A DNA stretch of 64,000 bases, from positions 1-64,000 of the forward strand of contig NZ_JAGFUX010000009.1 in the NCBI RefSeq assembly GCF_017601095.1, given 5' to 3'. The translations under genes were made by a program, and so were the position numbers. Below, one piece after another: positions 18,296 to 27,054 of this stretch. Numbering within the stretch: position 1 is the first letter of the stretch; each line of letters opens with the position of its first letter. The notes beneath the pieces were generated by a model that was not told where the DNA came from, did no database searches, and saw only the letters and a list, made by a program, of their open reading frames with translations. Origin of the DNA: Streptococcus suis (GTDB lineage Bacteria; Bacillota; Bacilli; Lactobacillales; Streptococcaceae).

Positions 18296-18324
18296 ATGAC
18301 AAAAAGGGTCTCTTGTGGTATAAT
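18296..18324 (+). promoter_or_regulatory. tsaE promoter with its -10 almost on the start codon
   Basis: ATGACA and an extended -10 TGGTATAAT (hexamer 18319-18324) are 17 bp apart. The predicted transcription start, about 7 bp after the -10, coincides with the preferred start codon at 18332. The transcript would be leaderless or nearly so. Confidence 0.6.
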
Positions 18325-18331
18325 GATGGGT

Positions 18332-18772
18332 ATGTATAGTCAAAATGAAGAGACACTAGTGGCAATTGGAGAGAAGCTCGGTCGAGCCCTTCAGCCCAAT
18401 CAGGTATTGGTTTTATCTGGTGAATTGGGGGCTGGAAAAACAACCTTTACCAAGGGATTGGCCCTAGGGCTTGATATTAAACAGATGATTAAAAGTCCGA
18501 CCTATACCATCGTGAGGGAATACGAGGGACGTCTACCTCTCTATCACCTAGATGTTTACCGCATTGGAGATGATCCTGATTCGATTGATTTGGATGACTT
18601 TCTCTATGGGAATGGCGTTACGGTCATTGAGTGGGGGGATTTGCTTGATTCGAGCTTGTTGGATGACTACCTCTTTATTCGCATCGAGAAAGAAGGGGAC
18701 GGTCGTAGATTAAATTTCCAACCACATGGTCCAAAGAGTGAGCGTCTAGCAGAGGCGGTTCAGTATGATTAA
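18332..18772 (+). CDS. tsaE: tRNA t6A biosynthesis ATPase TsaE
   Basis: A 146-residue P-loop ATPase that supports TsaB/TsaD in making N6-threonylcarbamoyladenosine at position 37 of ANN-decoding tRNAs. The Walker A motif is GELGAGKTTFTKG, followed by KSPTYTIVREY and the family motif HLDVYRIGD. IEWGD is the conserved C-terminal block. The ATG at 18332 (MYSQNEE) gives the normal family length. Upstream in-frame ATGs (18323, 18326) lie in the -10 region, and longer versions would extend through the promoter. The stop overlaps the next gene by 8 nt. Confidence 0.95.
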   Translation: MYSQNEETLVAIGEKLGRALQPNQVLVLSGELGAGKTTFTKGLALGLDIKQMIKSPTYTIVREYEGRLPLYHLDVYRIGDDPDSIDLDDFLYGNGVTVIEWGDLLDSSLLDDYLFIRIEKEGDGRRLNFQPHGPKSERLAEAVQYD

Positions 18773-19283
18773 GAAAGAAATCTATTTTAGTGAGGCAGAA
18801 CCGGCAGATGCAGCAGCTTTTATTGAGTTTATGAATCAGGTTGCTGTAGAGACGGATTTTTTGGTGATGGATGAGACAGGTTTTGGCTTTAGTCAAGAGC
18901 AGACGGAGACTATTTTTGAGGCAGGAATTGAAAATCCTCGTGAACTCTGTCTCTTGGCAAAGGTTGGTTCAGAAGTGATTGGTGCCATTTCTGTCAAATC
19001 CTTTCGTCAGTTTCGGGTCAGCCATATTGGGACTATCTTTATTGCGATAAAAAAAGAGTATTGGGGTCACGGCATTGGTTCCATACTCTTAGATGAAGTT
19101 TGCCAATGGGCCAAAGAAATGGGCTTGTTGAGTCGGTTGGAGTTGACCGTTCAGATCAGAAACCAGGCGGCTGTCCAGTTGTATCAAAAATTTGGCTTTG
19201 AAATTGAAGGCACTCAAAAACGAGGTGCCAGAACAGATGAAGGAGAATGGCTTGACCTCTATTACATGGGCAAGCTCCTATAA
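18765..19283 (+). CDS. GNAT-family N-acetyltransferase
   Basis: A 172-residue GNAT enzyme. The acetyl-CoA binding motif A is IAIKKEYWGHGIGSILLDE, and motif B lies in LELTVQIRNQAAVQLYQKFGFE. This pattern resembles RimJ/RimL-like and small-molecule acetyltransferases; the substrate is unknown. It overlaps tsaE by 8 nt and is followed after 6 nt by the LCP gene, so the three are translationally linked. The same order occurs in pneumococci, as I recall. Confidence 0.92.
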   Translation: MIKKEIYFSEAEPADAAAFIEFMNQVAVETDFLVMDETGFGFSQEQTETIFEAGIENPRELCLLAKVGSEVIGAISVKSFRQFRVSHIGTIFIAIKKEYWGHGIGSILLDEVCQWAKEMGLLSRLELTVQIRNQAAVQLYQKFGFEIEGTQKRGARTDEGEWLDLYYMGKLL

Positions 19284-19289
19284 ATCTTT

Positions 19290-20450
19290 ATGAATAAAAT
19301 TGGATTCAAAATTGCTGGAATGTTGGGCTTGATAATTGCTTTGACAGTTGGAGCAGGGGCCCTTTATGGAACCACCTTGTTGAATTATTCGACAGATGCT
19401 ATCTCAAAAACGTTTAAATTACTTAGTAACTCTGATGAAGAATACGACGTTATCGAAGCGACGGAACCTCTGACCATTCTCTTGATGGGGGTTGACATGG
19501 ACCAGGCCACTCGAGGAGGCAACTGGGAAGAGGGGCGTAGTGATTCCATGATTCTCTTGACAGTTAATCCCCAGACTAAAACAACGACCATGATGAGTTT
19601 GACGCGTGATATCATGGTTGAAATTGCAAATGGTGATGGAACATCGAGCGGAGCGATTGAAAAACTCAACCATTCGTATAGCTATGGTCAGGCAGAAATG
19701 GCTGTGGCGACCATAGAAAAAATGATGGACATTAACATCAATCGCTATGTGGAAATAAACATGGACGGTTTGGTGGAATTGGTTGATGCAGTCGGAGGCA
19801 TTACAGTCAACAATACTTTGGGTTTTACGATTACAATTGATGAATACGAGCCAGCATATACTGCAACTGTTCCCCCAGGTGTGCAGCTGGTAAATGGTGA
19901 CCAGGCCTTGGTCTATGCCCGGATGCGTTACGATGATCCTGATGGAGACTACGGTCGGCAGAAGCGTCAGCGGGAAGTTATCATGGCAATTGTAAAAAAA
20001 TTGCTTAAACTAGAAGGGTTTACCCAATATGAGAAGATTTTGGACGCTATTTCCAACAACATGCGAACAGATATTGAAATCTCCACTGCGACCATCCCAA
20101 GCCTCTTAGGCTACCGGGATTCGCTAACAACTATTGAGTCCTATCAGTTGACGGGGCAAGATGCGATGATAGATGGCGTTTCTTACCAAATTCCAACCAG
20201 TGAGCATGTCTATGAAATGCAAAATATCCTTAGAAAATCACTAGGACTATCAACAGTGACAGAAGTTGTGACCAATATTCAGGTCTATGAAGAGATGAAT
20301 TGGTTGCCAAGTCCAGTAACCGTCGTGGATGCTTACACCAATGAAATTGTCTTGGAAGGCTATGGTCTTTCTGCTGAGACGGAAGCTAGCTCGACAAGCG
20401 GTACAGATACCAGCAGTAGTGAAGAGACGACAGAATCAAGTTCAGAATAA
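19290..20450 (+). CDS. LytR-CpsA-Psr (LCP) family cell-wall glycopolymer ligase
   Basis: A 386-residue LCP protein with an N-terminal signal anchor (about 8-30) and an extracellular LCP domain (about 60-220). Family residues are seen in LTILLMGVD, EEGRSDSMILLTVNP, MSLTRDIMVEI and the RMRYDDPDGDYGRQKRQ block that binds polyprenyl pyrophosphate and metal. These proteins transfer teichoic acid or capsule chains from lipid carriers to peptidoglycan. The C-terminus is a Ser/Thr/Glu-rich tail of about 30 residues. There is little SD, and it follows the GNAT gene by 6 nt, so translation is probably coupled. It is related to LytR/BrpA of other streptococci. Confidence 0.93.
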   Translation: MNKIGFKIAGMLGLIIALTVGAGALYGTTLLNYSTDAISKTFKLLSNSDEEYDVIEATEPLTILLMGVDMDQATRGGNWEEGRSDSMILLTVNPQTKTTTMMSLTRDIMVEIANGDGTSSGAIEKLNHSYSYGQAEMAVATIEKMMDININRYVEINMDGLVELVDAVGGITVNNTLGFTITIDEYEPAYTATVPPGVQLVNGDQALVYARMRYDDPDGDYGRQKRQREVIMAIVKKLLKLEGFTQYEKILDAISNNMRTDIEISTATIPSLLGYRDSLTTIESYQLTGQDAMIDGVSYQIPTSEHVYEMQNILRKSLGLSTVTEVVTNIQVYEEMNWLPSPVTVVDAYTNEIVLEGYGLSAETEASSTSGTDTSSSEETTESSSE

Positions 20451-20451
20451 G

Positions 20452-20479
20452 AAAAACCTTGTCATTGGACAAGGTTTTC
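20452..20479. terminator. Bidirectional terminator between the LCP gene and the small membrane protein gene
   Basis: AAAACCTTGTC/GACAAGGTTTT with a 4-nt loop sits between convergent genes. Confidence 0.9.
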
Positions 20480-20770
20480 TTAGTTTTCGCTTGTTGCGGG
20501 GAGATGTTTCTTGATTTCTTCCAGGTTTCCGGCAATGCTTTGCTGGTAGGTCCGTAACTTGTAGGTTAAGTCCTGGGACATGTCTTGCAAGGGTTGGCGG
20601 TAGGATAAAATGGTGTTTAGGTGCTGTTGGATGGCTTCTTTTTCTTGTGTCAACTCGGCTACCAAATCCAAGGTTTCTTTTGCTTCAGCCTGGATTTTTT
20701 TGCGGTTGGACACAAGTTGGAAGGCGATGCTTGCAGCGCCGATTCCTGCGATAAGGTGAGATAGTTTCAT
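20480..20770 (-). CDS. Small membrane-anchored coiled-coil protein, function unknown
   Basis: A 96-residue protein. The ATG at 20770 has GGAGAG upstream; an in-frame TTG four codons earlier is less likely. An N-terminal hydrophobic segment (MKLSHLIAGIGAASIAFQLV) is followed by a charged helical region rich in Glu, Gln and Lys that should form a coiled coil. It resembles YtxH-like and other streptococcal proteins sometimes labelled chemotaxis protein, a label with no basis here. It begins directly after the HIT gene and is cotranscribed with it. Confidence 0.75.
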   Translation of the reverse strand: MKLSHLIAGIGAASIAFQLVSNRKKIQAEAKETLDLVAELTQEKEAIQQHLNTILSYRQPLQDMSQDLTYKLRTYQQSIAGNLEEIKKHLPATSEN

Positions 20771-20771
20771 G

Positions 20772-21185
20772 TTACTCTCCAATCTGTAAGAGCTGGGACA
20801 AGCGACCTAATTCGTCGAAATCAGGTTGATTGGTTGCAAATGTGATTGCCAGGCCATCTTGTTCATCAAACCGTGGCAGAAGGTGGAAATGGGTGTGGAA
20901 GACGGTTTGTCCCGCAGCTTCTTCGCTGTTATTAATAAGATTGATACCATTGGCACCAAGCTTGTCCTTCAATTGATTGGCAATGAGAGGAATTTTGCTG
21001 AAAATGGCTGTGCTGGTTTGGTTATCCAGGTCTAAAAGATTGCGGAAATGTTTTTTGGGAATAACCAGGGTATGGCCAGGGGTGACTTGGGTGATGTCCA
21101 AGAAAGCAAGTACCTCTTGGTCTTCGTAAACTTTGGCAGACGGAATCTCTCCAGCAACAATCTTACAAAAAATACAATCTGACAT
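20772..21185 (-). CDS. hit: HIT-family nucleotide hydrolase/transferase
   Basis: A 137-residue histidine-triad protein of the Hint branch. The N-terminal MSDCIFCKIVAGEIPSA carries the zinc-type CxxC. The catalytic HTHFHLL triad is at about 98-104. Hint proteins hydrolyse adenosine 5'-phosphoramidates such as AMP-lysine. The ATG at 21185 is chosen because it has AGAGG upstream. The gene is transcribed away from ecsAB, the usual streptococcal and bacillary arrangement. Confidence 0.94.
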   Translation of the reverse strand: MSDCIFCKIVAGEIPSAKVYEDQEVLAFLDITQVTPGHTLVIPKKHFRNLLDLDNQTSTAIFSKIPLIANQLKDKLGANGINLINNSEEAAGQTVFHTHFHLLPRFDEQDGLAITFATNQPDFDELGRLSQLLQIGE

Positions 21186-21209
21186 AAACAAACCTCTTTC
21201 AGGAATTTT

Positions 21210-21218
21210 TGGTATAAT
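21210..21218 (+). promoter_or_regulatory. Extended -10 upstream of ecsA
   Basis: TGGTATAAT (hexamer 21213-21218) lies 28 bp upstream of the ecsA ATG. No good -35 is visible. Confidence 0.5.
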
Positions 21219-21246
21219 AATTATATCAAATTACGGGAAGAAATGT

Positions 21247-21981
21247 ATGTTAGAAGTAAAAAATCTCACTGGCGGTTACGCCAATATTCCAGTCTTAAAA
21301 GATGTTAGTTTTCAGGTAGGCGACGGTGAATTGGTTGGCTTGATTGGGTTAAATGGTGCAGGGAAATCAACGACGATTAAGGAGATTATTGGTCTCTTGC
21401 AACCCTATGGTGGCACCATCAAGGTCAATGATTTGGAATTGGCGTCAGATTTAAAAGCCTATCGCAAGCAAATTGCCTATATACCAGAGAGTCCAGTTTT
21501 GTATGAGGAATTGACCTTGCGGGAGCATATTGATCTGCTGGCTTTGGCTTACGAATTAGATAAAGAAGCCATGTGGAAAAAAGCGGCTGGTTTGTTGCAA
21601 CTCTTTCGATTGCAGGATAAGTTGGACTGGTTCCCATCTACCTTTTCAAAAGGGATGATGCAGAAGGTGATGATCATCTGTGCGCTCTTGCTAGAAGCCT
21701 CTCTCTTAATTGTGGATGAGCCGTTTTTAGGTTTGGATCCTTTGGCGATTGCGGACTTGGTCAACTTGTTGGAAAAAGAGAAGGCGCTGGGGCGGTCGAT
21801 TCTAATGTCAACCCACGTCCTTGACTCTGCTGAGAGACTGTGTGATCGATTTGTCGTGCTCCATGGTGGGCAAGTCATTGCAGATGGGGATTTGGGTAGC
21901 CTTCGGCAGCAATTTGACATGCCAGACGCTAGCTTGAATGACATTTATTTGAGCATTACAGCGAGTGGGGTGACAAGATGA
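21247..21981 (+). CDS. ecsA: ABC transporter ATPase EcsA
   Basis: A 244-residue ABC ATPase starting MLEVKNLTGGY. The Walker A motif is GLNGAGKST. The signature is the EcsA-type FSKGMMQK rather than LSGGQ. Walker B lies in LLIVDEPFLGLDP, and MSTHVLD supplies the switch histidine. With EcsB it forms the Ecs transporter. In Bacillus and Staphylococcus this affects protein secretion, intramembrane proteolysis and competence; the substrate is unsettled. The stop overlaps the ecsB start by 4 nt (ATGA). Confidence 0.94.
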   Translation: MLEVKNLTGGYANIPVLKDVSFQVGDGELVGLIGLNGAGKSTTIKEIIGLLQPYGGTIKVNDLELASDLKAYRKQIAYIPESPVLYEELTLREHIDLLALAYELDKEAMWKKAAGLLQLFRLQDKLDWFPSTFSKGMMQKVMIICALLLEASLLIVDEPFLGLDPLAIADLVNLLEKEKALGRSILMSTHVLDSAERLCDRFVVLHGGQVIADGDLGSLRQQFDMPDASLNDIYLSITASGVTR

Positions 21982-23024
21982 AGCAAGTCTTTGCTGGGAG
22001 ACGGAGGAAATTTTGGAAGCAAATTTCTTCTTACATCCCTTATGTGCTCAATGATCACTTTGTATTAGCCCTACTGTTTTTGCTCGGTTTTGCATCTCTT
22101 CAGTATCGTAGCTTGATGCTGTCTGAAGCAGTTCCAGCTTTGTGGATTTTTTTAGGGATTTTGGGAATCAGTCTCTTGTTGCTCTTTTCAGGTAGAATCG
22201 CAAGCTATATTGAAGCGGCGGACCGACACTATCTCTTGGTTGAAGAGGAGACCTTGGTTCAAGAAGTCAGAGAAGCGAGTCATCGAGCGAGTTTGGTTTG
22301 GGGAAGTGTATTTGTCCTGGGTCAGTTGTTGCTTGTTCCCTTGTTATTGAAAATTTCTTGGCCAATCTGGGCTGTGGTGCTTTGGATTCTTTTCTTTTTA
22401 GGGGCAAAGGTTGGCTATCACAATTGGCAAGCTAGTCGGTTGCTGCAAGGTCGGGGCTTGGATTGGATAGCGGCTATTTCCAGTGAAAGAGGGAGAAAAC
22501 AAGCAGTTTTAGCATTTTTCTCAAACTTTACCCATGTAAAAGGCCTGATATCTTCTGTAAAACCGCGGAAAATACTGGTGGCTTGGCTCAAAAAATGGAC
22601 GGGTCTAGATCGGTCAGGTTGGGGCTTTCTCTTTTTGAGGGCTTTTGTTCGCCAGGGTGATTTTCTGGTGATTAGCTTGCGCTTAGTCTTGCTAGGGGTG
22701 TTGGCTTTGGTCTTTGTTAGTCCTTCTTGGTTGGCAGTTGGACTAGCCTTGCTCTTTCACTATCTCCTATTGTTCCAGCTGCTAGCCCTCTATCATAGTT
22801 ACGATTACCACCCCTTAACCAGTCTTTTTCCCTTGGATCATAGCCAAAAAGCTAGTGCATTTCGACAATTGGTAAGTTTGGTTTTGAATGTCTTGATGGG
22901 GATCAATAGTTTGGTCTTTCTGCTTGTACAAAGAGATTGGACTATGTTTGCTGTCTTACTCTTGGGGGGATTGTTCTTAAACTATTTCTATCTGACGATA
23001 AAAACGAAGAAATTGATTGACTAA
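21978..23024 (+). CDS. ecsB: ABC transporter permease EcsB
   Basis: A 348-residue polytopic membrane protein with about eight hydrophobic helices. It begins MKQVFAGRRRKFWKQISSY and has the EcsB-like layout of two helix clusters around a charged cytoplasmic region (about 150-220). It is the membrane partner of EcsA, with which it overlaps by 4 nt. It lies upstream of ccrZ and trmB, as in other streptococci. Confidence 0.92.
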   Translation: MKQVFAGRRRKFWKQISSYIPYVLNDHFVLALLFLLGFASLQYRSLMLSEAVPALWIFLGILGISLLLLFSGRIASYIEAADRHYLLVEEETLVQEVREASHRASLVWGSVFVLGQLLLVPLLLKISWPIWAVVLWILFFLGAKVGYHNWQASRLLQGRGLDWIAAISSERGRKQAVLAFFSNFTHVKGLISSVKPRKILVAWLKKWTGLDRSGWGFLFLRAFVRQGDFLVISLRLVLLGVLALVFVSPSWLAVGLALLFHYLLLFQLLALYHSYDYHPLTSLFPLDHSQKASAFRQLVSLVLNVLMGINSLVFLLVQRDWTMFAVLLLGGLFLNYFYLTIKTKKLID

Positions 23025-23073
23025 CCGCATGAAAACTAGTAAAATAATAAAGAATTTTTGAAGGAGGAATGGC

Positions 23074-23874
23074 ATGCAGTTTGATACGAGTGGTCTTCAA
23101 CTACAATCTATTGCAGGCAATAGTGGAAAAGCATTTAAGGGCCTACGGTCAGACGGAACGCCTGTTTTTGTAAAATACGAAATGCCTCCCATTGTGACTG
23201 CCTTGGCTAGAGAGCAGATTACCCCACCTGTTATTTCTACCAATCGTGAGGTTGGATTTGGAAATCGAGTGGAGCAGGAATGGTTGACAGGCCGCACCCT
23301 TGAAAGACAAGATATGTCTAGTAAGCAGGTTCGGCAGATTTTGGTGCGCTTGCATTATTCACGCATTTTGCTCAACCAAGCCTTGCAGCTCAATTATAGC
23401 TACCAAAGCCCGAGAGATTTGGTGGAAAAATGGCAGAAGGAGGCACCAGCCCGTCTGTCTAAGAACAGCTACTTGCAGTCTATCTGCCGTGAACTCTTGG
23501 CGAATCTACCAGCCTTCCATCAGGAAGTGGCAACTTTTGTTCATGGAGATCTCCATCATAAGAACTGGGTTGAGACCACGAGTGGTTTGGTCTATTTAAC
23601 AGACTGGGAGACAGCCTGTGTCACTGACCGCATGATGGATGTGGCCTATCTCTTGACCCATTATGTGCCACGTCAGGCTTGGAAAGAATGGTTGAAGTCC
23701 TACGGTTATAAATACAACAAGACCGTTTTGGCAAAGGTATATTGGTATGGTCAGTTGGGCTATCTCAATCAAATCACCAAACACGTAGAAAGTTATAATA
23801 TGGAAGCGGCTAACAAGGAAATCTATGCGCTTCGTATGTTTAAAGAAGGGTATTTCATAGAAGATGAGAGTTAG
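23074..23874 (+). CDS. ccrZ: Cell-cycle regulator CcrZ (choline/aminoglycoside kinase fold)
   Basis: A 266-residue phosphotransferase-fold protein with the kinase motifs HGDLHHKNW (157-165) and LTDWE (175-179). In pneumococcal CcrZ, as I recall, H157, N164 and D177 are the functional residues; here the same numbers fall exactly on H157, N164 and D177. CcrZ is recruited to midcell by FtsZ and links division with DnaA-driven replication initiation; B. subtilis YtmP is its homologue. An AAGGAGG SD precedes the ATG. The end overlaps trmB by 11 nt, the arrangement known from pneumococcus. The low-molecular-weight substrate is unknown. Confidence 0.92.
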   Translation: MQFDTSGLQLQSIAGNSGKAFKGLRSDGTPVFVKYEMPPIVTALAREQITPPVISTNREVGFGNRVEQEWLTGRTLERQDMSSKQVRQILVRLHYSRILLNQALQLNYSYQSPRDLVEKWQKEAPARLSKNSYLQSICRELLANLPAFHQEVATFVHGDLHHKNWVETTSGLVYLTDWETACVTDRMMDVAYLLTHYVPRQAWKEWLKSYGYKYNKTVLAKVYWYGQLGYLNQITKHVESYNMEAANKEIYALRMFKEGYFIEDES

Positions 23875-24502
23875 AAACCGCAAAGGGGCACCGGAATTAT
23901 TGGCCCAGTATCCTCAGTATGTTATCCTAAATCCAGAGGACTGCAAGGGAAAATGGGCTGATATTTTTGGCAATGATCATCCGATTCATATTGAAGTTGG
24001 CTCGGGAAAGGGGCGTTTCATTACAGGAATGGCTGCTCAAAACCCAGATATCAACTATATTGGGATTGATATTCAGTTGACAGTTTTGTCCTATGCCTTG
24101 GACCGTGTCGTAGAAGCAGGTTTGCCCAATATCAAACTCTTGCAGGTGGATGGTTCAAGTTTGACCAATTACTTTAATCCTGCAGAGATTGACCGTCTTT
24201 ATCTGAATTTCTCAGATCCATGGCCCAAGAAACGCCATGAAAAGCGTCGGTTGACGTACAAGTCTTTCTTGGATACCTATAAGGAAATCTTGCCTGATAA
24301 GGGTGAAATTCATTTTAAAACAGATAACCGAGGCTTGTTTGAATACAGTTTAGCAAGTTTCTCACAATACGGCATGATCCTCAATCAAGTTTGGTTGGAT
24401 TTGCACGCCAGTGATTTTGAAGGAAATGTCATGACCGAGTACGAAGAGAAATTCTCCAAAAAAGGTCAGGTCATCTACCGAGTTGAAGCACAATTTCAAT
24501 AA
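23864..24502 (+). CDS. trmB: tRNA (guanine-N7-)-methyltransferase TrmB
   Basis: A 212-residue class I SAM methyltransferase that forms m7G46 in the tRNA variable loop. The SAM motif I is [10 protein letters not shown], and the family motifs are GIDIQ and [16 protein letters not shown]. It has normal length. It overlaps ccrZ by 11 nt and is followed by a terminator, closing the ecsA-ecsB-ccrZ-trmB run. Confidence 0.97.
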   Translation: MRVRNRKGAPELLAQYPQYVILNPEDCKGKWADIFGNDHPIHIEVGSGKGRFITGMAAQNPDINYIGIDIQLTVLSYALDRVVEAGLPNIKLLQVDGSSLTNYFNPAEIDRLYLNFSDPWPKKRHEKRRLTYKSFLDTYKEILPDKGEIHFKTDNRGLFEYSLASFSQYGMILNQVWLDLHASDFEGNVMTEYEEKFSKKGQVIYRVEAQFQ

Positions 24503-24528
24503 AAGGATTCCTTAGAGAATCCTTTTCG
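24501..24528 (+). terminator. Terminator of trmB
   Basis: AAAAGGATTC/GAATCCTTTT with a 6-nt loop begins at the trmB stop codon. Confidence 0.85.
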
Positions 24529-24673
24529 TCTTTATTGCTAGATGAGGAAAATGGAAAGTGGAACTGTTTGGAAAGGATATGACTGTAGCGCATCTTGGAG
24601 TTGAGGTTTTGTTAGATAAGCATGCAAAAAATTCAGGAAAAAACGTTTACAGCTTGGAGATTTATCGTTTTCC

Positions 24674-24702
24674 TTTACAGTTCGTCGCTTTTGTGGTAAA
24701 AT
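24674..24702 (+). promoter_or_regulatory. Promoter of the rimP-nusA-infB operon
   Basis: TTTACA and extended TGGTAAAAT (hexamer 24697-24702) are 17 bp apart. The leader of about 65 nt contains a GGGTTGAC/GTCAGCCC hairpin (about 24727-24746) just upstream of the AAGGAGG of rimP. In other bacteria the leaders of this operon take part in NusA autoregulation; a similar role here is inference. The rest of 24530-24670 holds only an implausible 66-codon frame. Confidence 0.6.
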
Positions 24703-24774
24703 TTGGAATAGAAATAAAGTGGAAAGGGGTTGACGTCAGTCAGCCCTTTATGTGTTAAGAAAAAGGAGGTAAAG

Positions 24775-25245
24775 ATGACCAGTATTGTAGAAATCGTTAC
24801 CCAAACCATAGAGCCGGTGATTCAGGCGCCCTATGAACTAGTGGATGTTGAGTACGGCAAGATGGGTGGTGACTATGTGCTATCCATCTTTATAGACAAG
24901 GAAGGTGGCATTAGTTTGCAGGACACGGCGGATTTATCAGAGTTGATTAGTCCCCTCTTGGATACCATCCAACCAGATCCCTTCCCTGATCAGTATATGT
25001 TGGAAGTGACTAGTCCAGGTTTGGAACGTCCCCTAAAAACGGCTGCAGCTCTTGAGCAGGCTGTTGGGAAATATATCCATGTTAAACTGTATCAGGCTAT
25101 TGATAAGGTTAAGATTTTTGAAGGGACACTCCAGTCATTTGATGGCGAGCAGCTAGAGTTAGAATACCTAGATAAGACGCGTAAGAAACAAGTGACCATC
25201 CCTTATTCAACAGTTGCTAAGGCTCGTTTGGCCGTAAAAATTTAA
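24775..25245 (+). CDS. rimP: Ribosome maturation factor RimP
   Basis: A 156-residue protein for late assembly of the 30S subunit. It shows the family blocks [37 protein letters not shown] and [13 protein letters not shown]. The ATG at 24775 has a perfect AAGGAGG upstream. It is first in the operon before nusA, the almost universal arrangement in bacteria. Confidence 0.97.
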   Translation: MTSIVEIVTQTIEPVIQAPYELVDVEYGKMGGDYVLSIFIDKEGGISLQDTADLSELISPLLDTIQPDPFPDQYMLEVTSPGLERPLKTAAALEQAVGKYIHVKLYQAIDKVKIFEGTLQSFDGEQLELEYLDKTRKKQVTIPYSTVAKARLAVKI

Positions 25246-25281
25246 GTAAGAAAGGACCTTTTGATACAAAAGGAAATCATC

Positions 25282-26427
25282 ATGAGTAAAGAAATGCTAG
25301 AAGCCTTCCGCGTTCTCGAGGAAGACATGGGTATTAACAAAGCAGACATTGTGGAAGCAGTTATGGAGTCTTTGCGCTCTGCTTACAAACGCCGTTATGG
25401 CCAGTCTGAATCAGCAGCCATCGAGTTTGATGAGAAAAAAGGAGACTTCCAAGTCTATACAGTTCGTGAAGTTGTGGATGAAGTCTTTGATAGCCGCCTG
25501 GAAATCAGTTTAAAAGATGCCCTAGCGATTTCATCAGCCTATGAATTGGGAGATAAAATCAAATTTGCGGAATCTCCAGCTGAATTTGGTCGTGTTGCAG
25601 CCCAGTCTGCCAAACAGACCATCATGGAAAAAATGCGCAAGCAAAAACGTGCCATTACTTACAATACTTATAAGGCACACGAAAGTGAAATCATGTCTGG
25701 AACCGTAGAACGTTTTGATAACCGCTTCATCTACGTAAATTTGGGGACGATCGAAGCACAATTGTCCAAGCAAGACCAAATTCCAGGCGAAGTTTTCCAA
25801 TCGCATGACCGTATCGAAGTTTATGTCTATAAAGTAGAGGACAATGGTCGCGGTGTCAATGTCTTCGTAAGCCGTAGCCATCCAGAGATGATCAAACGTC
25901 TTATGGAACAGGAAATTCCAGAAGTCTATGACGGAACGGTTGAAATCATGAGTGTTTCGCGTGAGGCAGGTGACCGCACCAAGGTCGCTGTACGAAGCCA
26001 CAATCCAAACGTCGATGCCATTGGTACCATTGTCGGCCGTGGCGGTGCCAACATCAAGAAAATCACCAGCAAGTTCCACCCAGCTCGCTACGATGCTAAG
26101 AACGATCGTATGGTTCCAACCGAGGAAAACATCGATGTTATCGAGTGGGTAGCAGACGAAGCCGAGTTCATTTACAATGCTTTGGCGCCAGCAGAAGTGG
26201 ATCAGGTTATCTTCGATACAGAAGATGGCAAACATGCCACAGTCGTTGTTCCAGACGACAAACTATCACTTGCCATTGGTCGTCGTGGACAAAACGTTCG
26301 CCTCGCGGCTCACTTGACTGGCTTCCGTATCGACATCAAGTCTGCGACCGAGTACGAAGCTATCGAAGCAGCCTTGTACGGAGATGCAGGGCAGGCAGAA
26401 TTTGAAGAAGCCGACGCAGCAGAATAG
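25282..26427 (+). CDS. nusA: Transcription termination/antitermination factor NusA
   Basis: A 381-residue NusA with an N-terminal RNA-polymerase-binding domain (MSKEMLEAFRVLEED), an S1 domain (about 130-200) and two KH domains. KH1 contains VGRGGANIKKI and KH2 contains IGRRGQNVRLA. It lacks the extra acidic repeats of proteobacterial NusA, as expected in Firmicutes. An in-frame TTG seven codons upstream is possible, but MSKEML is the normal family start. NusA promotes pausing, folding and termination of nascent RNA. Confidence 0.97.
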   Translation: MSKEMLEAFRVLEEDMGINKADIVEAVMESLRSAYKRRYGQSESAAIEFDEKKGDFQVYTVREVVDEVFDSRLEISLKDALAISSAYELGDKIKFAESPAEFGRVAAQSAKQTIMEKMRKQKRAITYNTYKAHESEIMSGTVERFDNRFIYVNLGTIEAQLSKQDQIPGEVFQSHDRIEVYVYKVEDNGRGVNVFVSRSHPEMIKRLMEQEIPEVYDGTVEIMSVSREAGDRTKVAVRSHNPNVDAIGTIVGRGGANIKKITSKFHPARYDAKNDRMVPTEENIDVIEWVADEAEFIYNALAPAEVDQVIFDTEDGKHATVVVPDDKLSLAIGRRGQNVRLAAHLTGFRIDIKSATEYEAIEAALYGDAGQAEFEEADAAE

Positions 26428-26445
26428 TCTAAGCAGGAGGTAGCC

Positions 26446-26742
26446 ATGGCAAAAGCTAGAAAGATACCTTTACGAAAATCAGTTGTATCAGGAGAAATCA
26501 TTGACAAACGTGATTTACTCCGCATCGTTAAAAACAAGGAAGGCCAAGTCTTTATTGACCCAACAGGCAAGGCCAATGGCCGCGGAGCCTACATCAAGTT
26601 GGACAATGACGAGGCGGCTCAAGCCAAGAAGAAACAGGTTTTCAACCGTGCTTTTAGCATGGAAGTAACTCCTGAATTCTACGATGAATTGATTGCCTAC
26701 GTTGACCACAAGGTCAAAAGGAGAGAGCTTGGACTCGAATAA
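26446..26742 (+). CDS. rnpM: YlxR/RnpM (DUF448), RNase P modulator family
   Basis: A 98-residue basic protein of the YlxR family, starting MAKARKIPLRKSVVSGE with the family block GRGAYIKLD. The usual R-C-x-x-C-R start seen in some homologues is replaced here by RKSVVSGE. In B. subtilis YlxR (RnpM) binds RNase P RNA and slows its activity; rnpB is in this window too. It lies between nusA and ylxQ with an AGGAGG SD and overlaps ylxQ. Confidence 0.93.
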   Translation: MAKARKIPLRKSVVSGEIIDKRDLLRIVKNKEGQVFIDPTGKANGRGAYIKLDNDEAAQAKKKQVFNRAFSMEVTPEFYDELIAYVDHKVKRRELGLE

Positions 26743-27037
26743 AACACAGAAAATCCTCAACCTGCTGGGCTTAGCCCAGCGAGCCGGTCGTTTGATTTCA
26801 GGTGAAGAATTGGTTGTGGAAGCCATTCAGAAAAAACAGGCCAGACTCGTCTTTTTAGCCGAGGATGCTGGCCCTAATCTAAGAAAAAAAATTACTGACA
26901 AAAGTCAGACTTATCAAGTAGAAGTTGTAACCGCGTTTTCAACGCTGGAATTAAGCGTAGCTGTTGGAAAGAGTCGCAAGGTTCTTGCTGTAACAGACGC
27001 TGGATTTACTAAGAAGATGAGGTCTATTATGGAATAG
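26729..27037 (+). CDS. YlxQ, L7Ae-family K-turn RNA-binding protein
   Basis: A 102-residue L7Ae/L30e-fold protein with the family block [19 protein letters not shown] and a C-terminal [10 protein letters not shown]. The TTG at 26729 is chosen because AAGGAG lies just before it inside rnpM and the family length fits. It overlaps the end of rnpM by 14 nt. Relatives bind kink-turn RNAs; its cellular role in bacteria is not settled. Confidence 0.92.
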   Translation: MDSNKTQKILNLLGLAQRAGRLISGEELVVEAIQKKQARLVFLAEDAGPNLRKKITDKSQTYQVEVVTAFSTLELSVAVGKSRKVLAVTDAGFTKKMRSIME

Positions 27038-27054
27038 AACAGGAGGACAAGATA

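Noticed and set aside
24558..24758. A 66-codon plus-strand frame upstream of rimP
   Set aside because: It spans the rimP promoter and leader, has no SD and no family-like composition.
25534..26235. A 233-codon minus-strand frame opposite nusA
   Set aside because: It is a codon-bias shadow of nusA, whose domains and motifs are unambiguous; no SD or promoter.
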